A stretch of DNA of 64,000 nucleotides from positions 24,610 to 88,609 of the forward strand of contig NZ_JBKEBF010000006.1 in the NCBI RefSeq assembly GCF_047973035.1, written 5' to 3'. Shown here piece by piece: positions 51,606 to 61,173 of the stretch. Positions within the stretch are counted from its first letter, which is position 1, and each line of letters starts with the position of its first letter. The translations under genes were made by a program, and so were the position numbers. The notes below the pieces were generated by a model. It saw only the letters and a list, made by a program, of their open reading frames with translations, had not been told where the DNA came from and ran no database searches. This DNA is from Oleidesulfovibrio sp047973035 (GTDB lineage Bacteria; Desulfobacterota; Desulfovibrionia; Desulfovibrionales; Desulfovibrionaceae).

Positions 51606-52838
51606 TCAGCAGCCGCTGCCGCAGTTTGTCAGGCAGGCGTGCTTGGCCAGCCCTGCAAGCGATGTCTCTCTGTAGCCGCATTTTAAATCTCTGCCGGTTT
51701 CACCCATGGTCTGAACCACCTGATCAAAGCTGATACGGTGATTACCGTCGGTGAACAGAGTATACTCCGCCGCGTTGATGGCGCGGGTTGCGGACACTGC
51801 GTTACGTTCTATGCAAGGTACCTGCACGTAGCCGCCCACAGGGTCGCAGGTCATGCCTAAGTGGTGCTCCAGCGCCATTTCGGCTGCATAGTCTACCTGC
51901 ATGTTCGTGCCGCCGAAAAGATATGCGGTCATGGCCGTAGCCATAGCGCAGGCTGTGCCTACCTCGCCCTGACAGCCTACTTCGGCGCCGGAAATGGAAG
52001 CGTTCTGCTTCACCAGATTGCCGATAAGTCCGCCCACAGCAAGCGCTTTGAGTATTTCGCTTTCAGACAGGTCATAGTCTTCTTTCAGCGAACGCAGTAC
52101 CGAAGGCACCAGACCGGCAGAACCGCACGTGGGAGCTGTGACCACGAGTCCTCCGGAGGCATTTTCTTCCGACACGGCAAGTGCATAAGCAAAGGTCATA
52201 CCCGTAGAGCGTAACCTGCCGGACTGTATGCGGGCCTTTTTGTAAAAGGCGTTCGCTTTGCGCGGGTAGCGCAGATCACCCGGCAGAACTCCTGTTTTAG
52301 CCAGACCACGTTCAATGGATTCCTGCATGGCCTGCCAGATGTTACGCAGAAAGTCCCATATTTCAGGTCCTTCCTGATTTTCTACATATTCCCACAATTC
52401 TATGTTGTCTGTTTTGCAGTGCGCCATGATGGCATCAAGGGTGGTCAGCGAATAAAAGCTACTGGTCCCGCGGGTGGCAGAATCTGCTCCTGCAATGGTG
52501 CCGCCGCCTACGCTGTATACTTCCCATGTGCTGCCTTCTCCGGCAAGAATCTGGCCGTTGTGGTCCAGCGCTTTGAAAACCATCCCATTGGTGTGGAAGG
52601 GGCGCACCTCTTCCGGTTTCCAGATGATTTCCGTACGCTCTTCGCCCAGCGTTTTTTTAATGATCCAGTCCGTCAGGTGACCTTTGCCTGTGGCGGCAAG
52701 GCTGCCCAGCAAGGTTACGCGATAACTTGCCGCTTGCGGCGTGCGCTGCATGAATTCGCCTGCGGCTTTTTGCGGTCCCATGGTGTGGCTGCTGGAGGGG
52801 CCGTTGCCCACTTTATAGAGCTCTCGTAATGAGTCCAT
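51606..52838 (-). CDS. sdaA: L-serine dehydratase, single-chain iron-sulfur type
   Basis: About 410 residues. SLRELYKVGNGPSSSHTMGPQKAA at the N-terminus is the beta-domain signature; GGLVVTAPTCGSAGLVPSV and ISGAEVGCQGEVGTACAMA are alpha-domain motifs. The C-terminus CGYRETSLAGLAKHACLTNCGSGC holds the cluster cysteines. It deaminates L-serine to pyruvate with a labile 4Fe-4S cluster, as in other anaerobes. The start is set at 52838 with GGAG upstream; the frame is open 32 codons further. It follows the amidohydrolase gene by 152 bases in the same direction. Confidence 0.93.
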   Translation of the reverse strand: MDSLRELYKVGNGPSSSHTMGPQKAAGEFMQRTPQAASYRVTLLGSLAATGKGHLTDWIIKKTLGEERTEIIWKPEEVRPFHTNGMVFKALDHNGQILAGEGSTWEVYSVGGGTIAGADSATRGTSSFYSLTTLDAIMAHCKTDNIELWEYVENQEGPEIWDFLRNIWQAMQESIERGLAKTGVLPGDLRYPRKANAFYKKARIQSGRLRSTGMTFAYALAVSEENASGGLVVTAPTCGSAGLVPSVLRSLKEDYDLSESEILKALAVGGLIGNLVKQNASISGAEVGCQGEVGTACAMATAMTAYLFGGTNMQVDYAAEMALEHHLGMTCDPVGGYVQVPCIERNAVSATRAINAAEYTLFTDGNHRISFDQVVQTMGETGRDLKCGYRETSLAGLAKHACLTNCGSGC

Positions 52839-52990
52839 TAAGTACTCCGGTATGTGCAGTGAAATTTTTGGCTGTCCGGCCAATGCCTCTTTTGCAGGAA
52901 CAGGGTCGGAGGAGGCATGACGGAGTCGGGTCATGTTTGCAGCCTGCGGCAGCAGGCCGGACAGCCGGAGTGAGTGTGTTACGGGCTACG

Positions 52991-54142
52991 CTAGTCGGAC
53001 AATGCCTCGTCCAGAAGCTCTGCAAAAAGTGAAGCTCCCAGAACGGTGACATTGTCGTTGAAGTCGTATTTGCTGTTATGCAGCAACGGCGAATCTGAAC
53101 CGTTGCCTATCCATACAAAGCAGCCTCTGGTTTTTTGCATGTAGAATGCATAATCTTCGCTGCCCATGGCGGGCAGCTCTTCGGTAAGCACGTTTTCTTT
53201 ACCCACCACACGTTCAGCGGCGGCAATGACCAGTTCCGGCGTGGTGTTGATCACAGGCGGATGCTTGCGATGGTAAGTAAACGTGGCGGTTACACCATAT
53301 ATTGTTTCCAGCCCAGCAACGAGGTGGCCGAGTGATTCCTCGATAACGTCCTGTACTTTCGGGTCGGTGGTGCGGACGTTGCCTTTGATGACAACCTCAT
53401 CGGGGATGATGTTGTACGCGCTGCCACCGTGCACCTGCGTGATGCTTATGACGGCTTTGTCGTGGGCGGATACCTTGCGGGCGATGACGGACTGGGCACC
53501 TTTGATGAAGTCCGCCACGGCGGCAAAAGGTTCGATGCAGCCGTGCGGAACGGATGCATGACCGCTTTTGCCGCGAAGGATCAGGTCAAACCGGTCTTCC
53601 GAAGCCATGGCAGTGCCTTTATGCACGATTACCTGATGTTCTCCGTAGGGCGGCCAGTTGTGCATGCCGAACATGTAATCAATGCTGTATTTTTCAAACA
53701 GACCGTCATTGATGACTTCCAGCGCACCGCCGTAGCCTTCTTCGCCTGACTGGAACAGCAGCAGAACAGTCCCGTTAAAGTCGCGGTGGTTTGCCAAATA
53801 TCCGGCAAAGGCCAGCATGGTGGTGGTGTGACCGTCGTGACCACAGCCGTGCATACAGCCTTCCACAACAGACTGGTAGGGCAGGCCGGTTTCTTCGGTT
53901 GTCTGCAGTGCATCCATGTCGCAGCGGAAAGCTACGGTTTTGCCTTTTCCTTTTCCTTCAATCTTTGCCAGCAGCGAATTAACGCCGATGTCTTCGTAGC
54001 CGATGCCAAGAGCATCAAGCTGCTTTTTTACAAAGGCTACGGTCTGCACAGTTTCCAGCCCTACTTCAGGACAGGTGTGCAGGTACTGCCGAATGTTTTT
54101 CAGCTCTTCAAAGCGAGCTTCTATTTCCGGCTTTACGGGCAT
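52991..54142 (-). CDS. M20 family amidohydrolase
   Basis: A 383-residue metallopeptidase-type hydrolase. CMHGCGHDGHTTTML has the metal His and Asp, FQSGEEGYGGA the catalytic Glu pair, FGMHNWPP and MGSEDYAFYM are further metal and family motifs. Such enzymes remove acyl groups from N-acyl amino acids or hydrolyse hippurate-like amides and aminoacyl conjugates. The ATG follows directly after the stop of the small membrane gene (TAA-ATG), so the two are translationally linked. Substrate import by the two membrane proteins and hydrolysis here form a likely unit. Confidence 0.9.
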   Translation of the reverse strand: MPVKPEIEARFEELKNIRQYLHTCPEVGLETVQTVAFVKKQLDALGIGYEDIGVNSLLAKIEGKGKGKTVAFRCDMDALQTTEETGLPYQSVVEGCMHGCGHDGHTTTMLAFAGYLANHRDFNGTVLLLFQSGEEGYGGALEVINDGLFEKYSIDYMFGMHNWPPYGEHQVIVHKGTAMASEDRFDLILRGKSGHASVPHGCIEPFAAVADFIKGAQSVIARKVSAHDKAVISITQVHGGSAYNIIPDEVVIKGNVRTTDPKVQDVIEESLGHLVAGLETIYGVTATFTYHRKHPPVINTTPELVIAAAERVVGKENVLTEELPAMGSEDYAFYMQKTRGCFVWIGNGSDSPLLHNSKYDFNDNVTVLGASLFAELLDEALSD

Positions 54143-54589
54143 TTATATCTCTCCGAGGAACTTCAGTACTACGTGTGCAATGGCTGCAGAGCCGATATAG
54201 GTACCTGTCATTACAAACAGGCTGACAACAACGATGCGCCATCCGGTCTGCTTCAGTACGGGCAGGTCTTTACCTATGCCCACACCGGCATAGGCCAGAA
54301 TAGGGGTGGTCAGCGCAAGGAAGTTTACTTTCGATACCCACGCCGCCACGGTTGCGCTGCCGGGAAAGCCGGGCAACGTAAGCACCATGCCGAAGGTGAT
54401 GACATACAATACGGTAGGCAGTTTGAAGAGAAAGCGGTTGGCAAGAATGCCGAGCATGCATATGGCAAACAATACAGCCATACCGGGCAATGCCTCTGCA
54501 ATGCCGAAGCCGTAGCCAATCCGGTTGCCTACAAGAGTGATGGCGGCAACCAGTGCAAGGACGATAGCGGATTCAGTGATTTTGCTCAT
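54143..54589 (-). CDS. Small membrane protein of a putative transporter (subunit 2)
   Basis: A 148-residue hydrophobic protein with four or five predicted helices and a glycine-rich first helix (GNRIGYGFGIAEALPG). It lies two bases after the stop of the 265-residue membrane gene and ends directly at the amidohydrolase start, so the three are one operon. I do not recognise a firmly named family. Partners in two-part secondary transporters often look like this. Its function is inferred from the neighbours. Confidence 0.7.
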   Translation of the reverse strand: MSKITESAIVLALVAAITLVGNRIGYGFGIAEALPGMAVLFAICMLGILANRFLFKLPTVLYVITFGMVLTLPGFPGSATVAAWVSKVNFLALTTPILAYAGVGIGKDLPVLKQTGWRIVVVSLFVMTGTYIGSAAIAHVVLKFLGEI

Positions 54590-54591
54590 GG

Positions 54592-55389
54592 TTATTTCGC
54601 CTCCTCTTTGCCGTATTTGATCCGGTAGATGATCTTGTAGAGCTTGTTGGAAAGGGGCAGGGCTATCAGCATAGACATGTACACGCCATCAAGACCTGAC
54701 AGGGTGTTACTTGCCACGCCGAATGCCTGAATCTGTTCTGCCATGTCAGGGTAGATGGCAGAAAGGCTGCCCACGGTGGCAGTCATCATGCTGGCGGAAC
54801 CCACACCCGCTGCCATGGCAAGTGCATAGGGATGAAACACATCAAGAATGCTGAGGAAGGAGGCGGTAAGGCCGAAGAAAATAGTGCCGAACACGGTACC
54901 ACAGATGTACACGCCCATTACGCCGCGTCCTTCAGGTGAGTTCAGGCCGTAAATGTCGCTGATAAGCGCCACGTTAGGCTCGCGAGCTACGGAGTGCGCG
55001 GCACCGACGGCTTCCCGCTTCAGGCCTAGGAACACGGCAATGGGAATACCGATAAGCAGGGTGCCGATGTTGCCGAACTCCTGCAGAACCAGCGCGGGAC
55101 CTGCTTTGACAATTTCAAAGAATTTCGGACCGACAAGGGTACCGTAACGAGCCATAAGCAGCATCAACGTCAGGCTGACCAGCGAACTTGCATGATCCAT
55201 GTCTTTGTCGTTGACGATTTTAAGGAATTTCGGACCCAGAAATGTACCCATGAACACAGCGTACAGCATGGGAACCAGTACGATCATACCTGGCCCGACG
55301 GGAAATTTAAGAATGCCTATCAGTTCGGATGCGGCAACCAGTGCCAGAACCAACAGGTGGATTTTGACGTTTTTAATGGCGTCTAACAT
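54592..55389 (-). CDS. Membrane protein of a putative transporter (DUF3100-like, subunit 1)
   Basis: A 265-residue membrane protein with about eight helices. Repeated patterns such as FLGPKFLKI and LVGPKFFEI and the AMAAGVGSASMMTATVGSL segment are visible. It resembles DUF3100-type proteins that are paired with a second small membrane protein next to M20 peptidases. It is the first gene of the operon (AGGAC before the ATG), downstream of the regulator. Import of an N-acyl amino acid or peptide-like substrate is inferred. Confidence 0.7.
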   Translation of the reverse strand: MLDAIKNVKIHLLVLALVAASELIGILKFPVGPGMIVLVPMLYAVFMGTFLGPKFLKIVNDKDMDHASSLVSLTLMLLMARYGTLVGPKFFEIVKAGPALVLQEFGNIGTLLIGIPIAVFLGLKREAVGAAHSVAREPNVALISDIYGLNSPEGRGVMGVYICGTVFGTIFFGLTASFLSILDVFHPYALAMAAGVGSASMMTATVGSLSAIYPDMAEQIQAFGVASNTLSGLDGVYMSMLIALPLSNKLYKIIYRIKYGKEEAK

Positions 55390-55566
55390 AGTGTTTGTCC
55401 TGCAGTAGTGTAGTTGTTGTCGTCGGCAGCGGCGCTATGCTGCATGGCGCAGCGTATTGCAGGCACCGGTGCCCCTCCTCAGTTTCGATACTCCTACGTC
55501 CCCTGTTTTGTTGTCGGGTGGTCTCCTCCTGCAGGCACATTTTTGGCCAGAAATTCTGGCTGGTTA

Positions 55567-55597
55567 TTTTTGGACAAGTCAAAAACATGTCCGAAAA
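55567..55597. promoter_or_regulatory. Inverted repeat before the transporter operon
   Basis: GGACA (55572-55576) and TGTCC (55588-55592) are flanked by TTTTT and AAAA. The right arm reads CATGTCCGAAAAT, resembling CATGTCCAGAATAT in the repeat upstream of the regulator gene. It is about 180 bases upstream of the first transporter gene and probably an operator. Confidence 0.5.
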
Positions 55598-55619
55598 TAG
55601 TGCTAAAAAAATGCCCTGC

Positions 55620-56933
55620 TTAAATTGAAATTTTTACAAGGTTTTTAGGGCGGCCTACCTGATGCGCGTTTTCCTTGCCCACCAGTGTGGCGTAGCCGCT
55701 GTCCACAAATTTTTTCAGCACCCGTCTGGCGCTGCGTTCCCCTATACCGAGGCAGGCCGCCAGATCGTTTGCATCAAATGTATTTTTGCCGGTTTTGTCT
55801 ATCACAGCGCGGATGCGGTCAACATAGCTTGCGCTGATACCGATTTCTTCCGCCATGCGAAGCAAAGTCGTGTCTTCGATACGGGTGCGGTAGTTCAGTT
55901 CGCCCTGTTCCCCAAGCGGACCGCGGATATGGTCGCCCTGCACCAGATAAAGACCGCCCTGCGGCAGTTTGCGCCCGTGCGAAAGGGCAAGCCGTGCGGA
56001 CTTTTCTGCTTCAAACGCTGTGGCGCCGATGCCGATGCCGGAAGAGAGCAGCAGGTTGTTGCTACGTCCCCATTGGATAAGTCGGGTGAACATTTCCAGA
56101 TGCACAGGGCTTTCTATGACGCCACGTGTGGAAAATATGACGTATTCGTGTTTGCCGAAGTTGAACAGGCTGCCCTGAATGGCGCGGACGTACTCCAGAA
56201 GTTCCAGAAAGAATCTGCCTTCATCCTTCATCTGATCGTATTGATTGGCGGAAAGTTCTTCGTTTCGGTGCAGACGCACAATCTGAATGGCAATTCCGGC
56301 AGACCGCAGACCTCTAGTGGCGATATCCGCCAGCAGCCTGTCCATGGTTTCGCGAATCTGCAAGGAGCTGGGCAGCATTCTGAAAGCAGTATGGTCTGCC
56401 ATGCGCAGCTGCCGGTACACTCCGCCGAAGCCTGATATCGCAAGATCTACTTTGCCGGAGTTCAGCAACTCAAGGTGACGCTGTAAGTATTCTTCTTCTC
56501 GCAGCTGCACGGCAAAGGGCATGGAATAAACCTTTGCAAAGGGAAGGCTGTATTCGCGGATGACTTCGTTCAGAACGGGGTCGGTGATTACGTCAATGCT
56601 GATGCGACTGTGCGGCACACCACTGCGCTGGATGGCAGCAAAGGCATGGAGCAGACTGTAAGCGCCGCGCTCGAGTTGCGTATGGGGCTTGGTGACCACA
56701 CCTTTGGCTTTAGCGGCTTCCTGCACGCCGATGCCGGCAAACAGCAGCCCGTCGCATTCGCTCTGGCTTTGTTCCAGAATTTCATGTGTATCGTTGGTGT
56801 GTTCGCGTATATATGCCCGAAACGTCAGATTCGGGAAAAAGCGCGTAACACATTCGCGGATGACTCCCACAGAGTCTGAAGGGCCGATAAGGGCAATGGT
56901 TTCACTCATGGAAGGTGCGAACCTCTGCGGCAT
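55620..56933 (-). CDS. Transcriptional regulator with C-terminal winged HTH
   Basis: About 437 residues. The N-terminal half (ETIALIGPSDSVGVIRECVTRFFP on) is a Rossmann-like sensing domain. The middle part (VRLHRNEELSANQYDQM to LLSSGIGIGATAFEAEKSARLAL) has a GGDEF/adenylate-cyclase-like shape without a recognisable active-site motif. The C-terminus ends in a winged helix (DLAACLGIGERSARRVLKKFVDSG). It likely controls the downstream transporter-amidohydrolase-dehydratase genes and itself. The start at 56933 is chosen for AGGGG upstream; ATG at 56909 is also possible. Confidence 0.75.
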   Translation of the reverse strand: MPQRFAPSMSETIALIGPSDSVGVIRECVTRFFPNLTFRAYIREHTNDTHEILEQSQSECDGLLFAGIGVQEAAKAKGVVTKPHTQLERGAYSLLHAFAAIQRSGVPHSRISIDVITDPVLNEVIREYSLPFAKVYSMPFAVQLREEEYLQRHLELLNSGKVDLAISGFGGVYRQLRMADHTAFRMLPSSLQIRETMDRLLADIATRGLRSAGIAIQIVRLHRNEELSANQYDQMKDEGRFFLELLEYVRAIQGSLFNFGKHEYVIFSTRGVIESPVHLEMFTRLIQWGRSNNLLLSSGIGIGATAFEAEKSARLALSHGRKLPQGGLYLVQGDHIRGPLGEQGELNYRTRIEDTTLLRMAEEIGISASYVDRIRAVIDKTGKNTFDANDLAACLGIGERSARRVLKKFVDSGYATLVGKENAHQVGRPKNLVKISI

Positions 56934-57408
56934 CTGCCGCCCCTGCTGTTGCTGGGTATAGTGCCGACGCAGATATTCACATCGACTCATGCCTGTGCTG
57001 TGTGGTATGTTTTTTCGGTCATGTCCAGAATATGACCATAAGAGTGCACACTGTGCACGGGAAGTGTGAAGGTGTCAAGGGGGGCAAATGCAGCATGCAT
57101 GGACCGGTGAAGGGAGTATCTGCTGTGCAGAGATGGTGTGCTTTACTTTGCAAGTATCAGGTAAAAATACCATGAGTCGCAAAGTTGCATGAACAGAAGA
57201 TACTTTATGTGTCTATCAGGCAAGGATAAACGTTCTTCCGACATGCATATGTTCATTTTACTGGCATGCTATAGAATGTGCAGGAGGGGAGGCGGTATTT
57301 TTTAGTATGTCGGTGCCTTATTCTGCTCCGGCACCTTCCGGTGAGAGTTTGCCCTTACAATACCTTTGATTTGCCACCTGGCTGAAGAAATTTTAGTTAT
57401 TAACAAAT
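56934..57408. other. Promoter region of the regulator gene
   Basis: About 475 bases without a convincing gene. It contains two inverted repeats near 57017-57058, AT-rich stretches, and the far hairpin that terminates the methyltransferase gene. Confidence 0.45.
57017..57058. promoter_or_regulatory. Two inverted repeats upstream of the regulator gene
   Basis: GGTCAT (57017-57022) and ATGACC (57032-57037) are followed by the palindrome GTGCACA-c-TGTGCAC (57044-57058). The first contains CATGTCCAGAATAT, shared in part with the repeat at 55567. They are candidate operators for autoregulation. Confidence 0.5.
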
Positions 57409-57442
57409 AAGCGCCCCACACAACTGTGCGGGGCGCTTTTGT
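57409..57442. terminator. Terminator hairpin
   Basis: Stem GCGCCCC-CAC / GTG-GGGGCGC with flanking A and T runs. It follows the methyltransferase gene on the minus strand and could act in both directions. Confidence 0.7.
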
Positions 57443-57464
57443 GATTCGTAAGATGAAAAAGCTA

Positions 57465-58115
57465 CTACAGCTTGCGAAGCGTCACCTGAAAGAGTTTGCG
57501 GGGCAGGGGGCCTTCTTCAAACTCATCAATGCTCAGCAGTTCAAAGCCTTCCGCCAGCAGTTCCACTTTTGCCTTATCAAAAAAGTGCACTACATAGCCG
57601 CCTGTTTCATACATGTCTTCACCGTGATGATTGCCCTGCCGGTAATGGGCATCGCCGGTGTGACGCACTGTGTACACATGCAGCCCGCCGGAACGGAGAA
57701 CGCGATGAACCTCGCCGGTAAGTTTTTTCAGCTCGTCTGTAGTCAGCGCCATGCAGTATAGCATGTGCGAAAAACAGGCGTCGAAGCTGGCGTCTTTACA
57801 GGGCAGGGGCTGGCGCACATCGTGCTGCATGGCGGTTATGTTGTCTGCCATGCTGAAGTGCTTCGCCTTTGCTTCGATGGTTTTTACGCCTGTTTCGGCA
57901 TAATCCAGCGCCGTTACCTGAAAGCCGTTGTGAGCAAAAAATAGTGTGTCGCGGCCTTGCCCGCTGCCCAGCTCAAGAATGGTTTTTGCTTCGTTTTGTG
58001 CAAACAATGTTGCCGCTGCTTTGGCGGGCTGGCTTGGTTCCTGACCGAACATGTCGGGCATCCGGATGAAACTCTGGTTCCAGTGTTGTTGCTGCGTAGG
58101 TTTGAATGCGTTCAT
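57465..58115 (-). CDS. Class I SAM-dependent methyltransferase (TehB-like)
   Basis: A 216-residue methyltransferase. TILELGSGQGRDTLFFAHNG is motif I, VTALDYAETGVKTIEAKA motif II and FDACFSHMLYCMALTTDELKKL later motifs. The overall shape fits the TehB/Methyltransf_25 group, which methylate small thiols, metals or metalloids. No tellurite gene is adjacent; the TDT exporter is 40 kb away. The real substrate is unknown. Confidence 0.85.
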   Translation of the reverse strand: MNAFKPTQQQHWNQSFIRMPDMFGQEPSQPAKAAATLFAQNEAKTILELGSGQGRDTLFFAHNGFQVTALDYAETGVKTIEAKAKHFSMADNITAMQHDVRQPLPCKDASFDACFSHMLYCMALTTDELKKLTGEVHRVLRSGGLHVYTVRHTGDAHYRQGNHHGEDMYETGGYVVHFFDKAKVELLAEGFELLSIDEFEEGPLPRKLFQVTLRKL

Positions 58116-58304
58116 GGTGCTGCCCGTTGTATTGTATTTAGCTGCTGCATCTGGTGCGTATGTGCGTTAGCAGCAAGTTGAGATGTTTCTATATTGGTAT
58201 GGCAGCAGGTTAGCAAGCACTCCGCGTTTGCGGCGCGCCGGAGACAGCGTTTTGGCGGCGTAGTGCATGGAATATGAGCGTGGTTGCAGTGTTAGAGTGT
58301 GTAT

Positions 58305-58337
58305 AAAAAAAGCCCCTTGCCTGCGGGCTAAGGGGCT
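58305..58337 (-). terminator. Terminator after cooC
   Basis: AGCCCCTT and AAGGGGCT form a stem with a seven-base T-run on the minus strand, about 30 bases past the cooC stop. Confidence 0.8.
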
Positions 58338-58364
58338 TGGTTGATAGATGTTTGTAGAGTTATC

Positions 58365-59162
58365 TCAAGGCTGCGCAATAAAACCAAGATGACTGGCAAC
58401 AGCCTGCAGGGTACGGTCTATGTCCGTCTGCTCGGGCAGATTGAGTACGCTGGCTTCCGTAAGCTGCCGTGATATGAGACCGTGCAGCGGCGGCAAAGCT
58501 GTATGCCAGCGGGGAAGCCCGTTCAAGTCCGGCAGGTGTACGGGAAGATCCGCAGCAAAGCGGTTGAGCACCAGAGCTTGCTTGTGCAGTTGCAAGTCAG
58601 TTGCCATGCGGCTTACTTCTGCTGCGGTTTGAAGGCTGCGCATACTGGGCTCGCTGACGACCACCAGCCCGTCCACATGGGCCACTGTGCCTCTGCCAAG
58701 GTGTTCCACGCCGGCTTCCAGATCTACCAGTACGCAACTGGATGCATCCATCACAATATGTGCCAGTAGGGCCTTGAGCAGCGCATTGCCATCACAGGCG
58801 CAGCCGCCGCCCGCGTTGGTGAGCGCACCCATGACCAGCAACCGTTTGCGCCCGGCGGAGGCGGCATACAGCGGCGCGCCGGATACAGGCACATCAACTG
58901 CCAGCTTCGCGGGCAGGTCATCCACATCGGGGTTCAGGTTAAGAAAACCTCCGGCATGAATGCGTTCCTGCACCAGATCCTTTCTGGCTATGAGGGGCTG
59001 CGGTAGCTCCTGCGGAGAAAGGCCTGACGCCTGCCCCAGAGACAGAGCCGTGTCTGCGTCAATCATCCACACGTCACGGCCGCATCTGGCCAGCCAGTCG
59101 GCCATCCATGCCGTAATGGACGTTTTGCCTACGCCACCTTTGCCTGCAAATGCCAGCTTCAT
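58365..59162 (-). CDS. cooC: CooC, nickel-insertion ATPase for CO dehydrogenase
   Basis: A 265-residue P-loop protein. FAGKGGVGKTSITAWMADWLA at the N-terminus is the deviant Walker A of the MinD/CooC family. MIDADTALSLG and CVLVDLEAGVEHLGRG are switch and Walker B regions. GGGCACDGNALL contains the CxC that binds metal in CooC dimers. It drives nickel into the C-cluster of CooS using ATP. GAGGATAC precedes the ATG; it starts 36 bases after the cooS stop, so the two genes form an operon ending at a strong terminator. Confidence 0.93.
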   Translation of the reverse strand: MKLAFAGKGGVGKTSITAWMADWLARCGRDVWMIDADTALSLGQASGLSPQELPQPLIARKDLVQERIHAGGFLNLNPDVDDLPAKLAVDVPVSGAPLYAASAGRKRLLVMGALTNAGGGCACDGNALLKALLAHIVMDASSCVLVDLEAGVEHLGRGTVAHVDGLVVVSEPSMRSLQTAAEVSRMATDLQLHKQALVLNRFAADLPVHLPDLNGLPRWHTALPPLHGLISRQLTEASVLNLPEQTDIDRTLQAVASHLGFIAQP

Positions 59163-59198
59163 TTTGTATGTATCCTCGTACGCTTCATTTTTGCTGTG

Positions 59199-61076
59199 CT
59201 ATTCGCCAAGGCCCAGCGCTTTACGCTTTGCACGGATTCGTTGATCGAACAGCTCTGCGGCTTTTACGGGATCAGGCTCAATGACGAACGTTGCGCCCAC
59301 GAGGTCTTCAAGGCCGGAAACCGCGAGGTTGGTCACGGTTTCAGAGCCAAGAATGTGGGGCGGATGTCCGAGATGCGTGTAAATGCCGCTGGCAACAGCA
59401 TACAGGCCAATGGCTGCTGCTTTTTCCGAATACCATTCCGGTGAAGATGCCCCGACAGGCAGGTCGCTGATGTCCACGCCAAGTGCGTTTGCCAGCGCTG
59501 CGCACAGCTGGAGAATGCGGGAGTTATCTACGCATGACCCGTAATGCAGTATAGGCGGAATACCCAGTGCGCCGCAGACTTTTTTCAAGCCCGGGCCTGC
59601 CATTTCAATGGCCTCGGGCACGAGCAGTCCGGCCTTGCCTGCCGCCGTGGTTACGCAACCGGTAACCAGCACCAGAATATCTTTTTTAATAAGTTCCTTT
59701 GCCAGCCCAACATTCATGGAGTCCTGCTGGAACTTGGGATTGTTGCAGCCGACAATGCCTACGGCACCGCGAATGTCGCCTGCGGCAATGGCCTGCACCA
59801 GCGGGTCCAGCGAGCCGCCAAGCGCTTTGATGACTGCCTCGTTGGAAAAGCCGGTCATGATGTTTACCGGTTTGCCGGGAATCTGTACGCGCGAAGCATC
59901 ACGCTGGGCGTAAGCCTGCACAGCCAGCCGGACTATTTCGCGGGCCTGCTCCAGAGCATTGTGCGGATGGATGTCGAAGTGGATGGCTCCGGTAAAGCGG
60001 GCCTTCTGCGCTGTGTCGATGAATTTGGTGTGGTAGCAGCCGGAAATCTGTACGAGGCTGGGCATAATACACTGGTAGTCTACCACCACAGCTTCTACAG
60101 CGCCTGTGACAATGGCAAGCTCTGTCATCAGGTGGTTACCCGCCATGGGAATGCCCTGACGCATCAGTAATTCGTTTCCTGTACAGCACAAGCCTGCCAC
60201 ATTGATGCCGCTGGCCCCCAGAGCCTTTGCCTGATCGATAAGTTCCGGCTCGCGTGCGGCTGCCAGAATCATTTCGGACACAACAGGATTATGGCCGTGC
60301 ACGAGAATGTTAACCTTGTCCTGTTTGATGGCGGCAAGATTGGCGTATGACATGGAGGGGGTAGGTGTGCCGAAGATGACATCAGAAAGTTCTGTGCCGA
60401 TCATGGAGCCTGCCCAGCCGTCTGCAAGGGCGGTTCGGGCTGCATGGATAAGTGTGTTGGGCGCATCGTTGTCGCAGCCCATGTGGGTGCGGTGCATCAT
60501 CTCTGCTATTTCGCGGTCAACGCCGCGGGGAGTCATACCGAGCTTTTTCCATATGTCTTTGCGCTGTTGCGGAACGCGTGACAGAAAAGCGACTTCTTTT
60601 TTACGGCTGCCGAAGTCTGCATAAAATACGTCTATGACATCAGAGGCCACGGCTATAATGTCGCGGCCTTCGGTGCTGATGCCGATTTCTGCAGCGATAG
60701 CGCGCAGTTTGTTTTCATCGGTGATGCGGTAGTCTTTGGTATTGCCTTCAACAATGGCTTCAAGCACTTCCACAAGGTCGCGGCCGTGGTCGGAATGACC
60801 GGCGGAGCCACCAGCTATGAAACGTCCGAAGTTGCGTGCCACAATAACGTCGGCATCTGCGCCGCAGACCCCGCGGGGAGCTTTGGGGGTGATTTTGCAC
60901 GGCCCCATGGTACAGTTACGGCAACTTACACCCAGTTCACAGAACTTACAGTGGGGTGTTTGTTGCTGCAGCCGTTCGTGGGCTGTTTCAATGCCTTCGG
61001 CGCGTGCTTTGGTAAGCATAGCCTGAGCATCTTCCCAGATGGAGAGTTCTTCTACCGGACGCGGTTCTTTTGCCAT
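59199..61076 (-). CDS. cooS: Anaerobic carbon-monoxide dehydrogenase catalytic subunit
   Basis: A 625-residue Ni-Fe CO dehydrogenase, close to the usual 620-640. The N-terminal HCKFCELGVSCRNCTMGPCKI (about 37-57) ligates the D- and B-clusters. GLCCTGNELLMRQG, GCNNPKFQQDS, VTGCVTTAAGKAGLL and HYGSCVDNSRI carry ligands of the C-cluster. It oxidises CO to CO2 in the cytoplasm. Only cooC and the regulator accompany it. No ferredoxin-type cooF or CO-dependent hydrogenase genes are visible, so it is the monofunctional form. GGGAGGAT precedes the ATG, and a CooA-type box lies about 100 bases upstream. Confidence 0.97.
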   Translation of the reverse strand: MAKEPRPVEELSIWEDAQAMLTKARAEGIETAHERLQQQTPHCKFCELGVSCRNCTMGPCKITPKAPRGVCGADADVIVARNFGRFIAGGSAGHSDHGRDLVEVLEAIVEGNTKDYRITDENKLRAIAAEIGISTEGRDIIAVASDVIDVFYADFGSRKKEVAFLSRVPQQRKDIWKKLGMTPRGVDREIAEMMHRTHMGCDNDAPNTLIHAARTALADGWAGSMIGTELSDVIFGTPTPSMSYANLAAIKQDKVNILVHGHNPVVSEMILAAAREPELIDQAKALGASGINVAGLCCTGNELLMRQGIPMAGNHLMTELAIVTGAVEAVVVDYQCIMPSLVQISGCYHTKFIDTAQKARFTGAIHFDIHPHNALEQAREIVRLAVQAYAQRDASRVQIPGKPVNIMTGFSNEAVIKALGGSLDPLVQAIAAGDIRGAVGIVGCNNPKFQQDSMNVGLAKELIKKDILVLVTGCVTTAAGKAGLLVPEAIEMAGPGLKKVCGALGIPPILHYGSCVDNSRILQLCAALANALGVDISDLPVGASSPEWYSEKAAAIGLYAVASGIYTHLGHPPHILGSETVTNLAVSGLEDLVGATFVIEPDPVKAAELFDQRIRAKRKALGLGE

Positions 61077-61173
61077 ACCTGTATCCTCCCGTTGTTTACG
61101 GGCAGCGCTTTGTCTGTCCGTAGTGGGTGTTGCTGACTATGTAAGCATAGTGGCCTAAGCAGGCCGTAATGTT

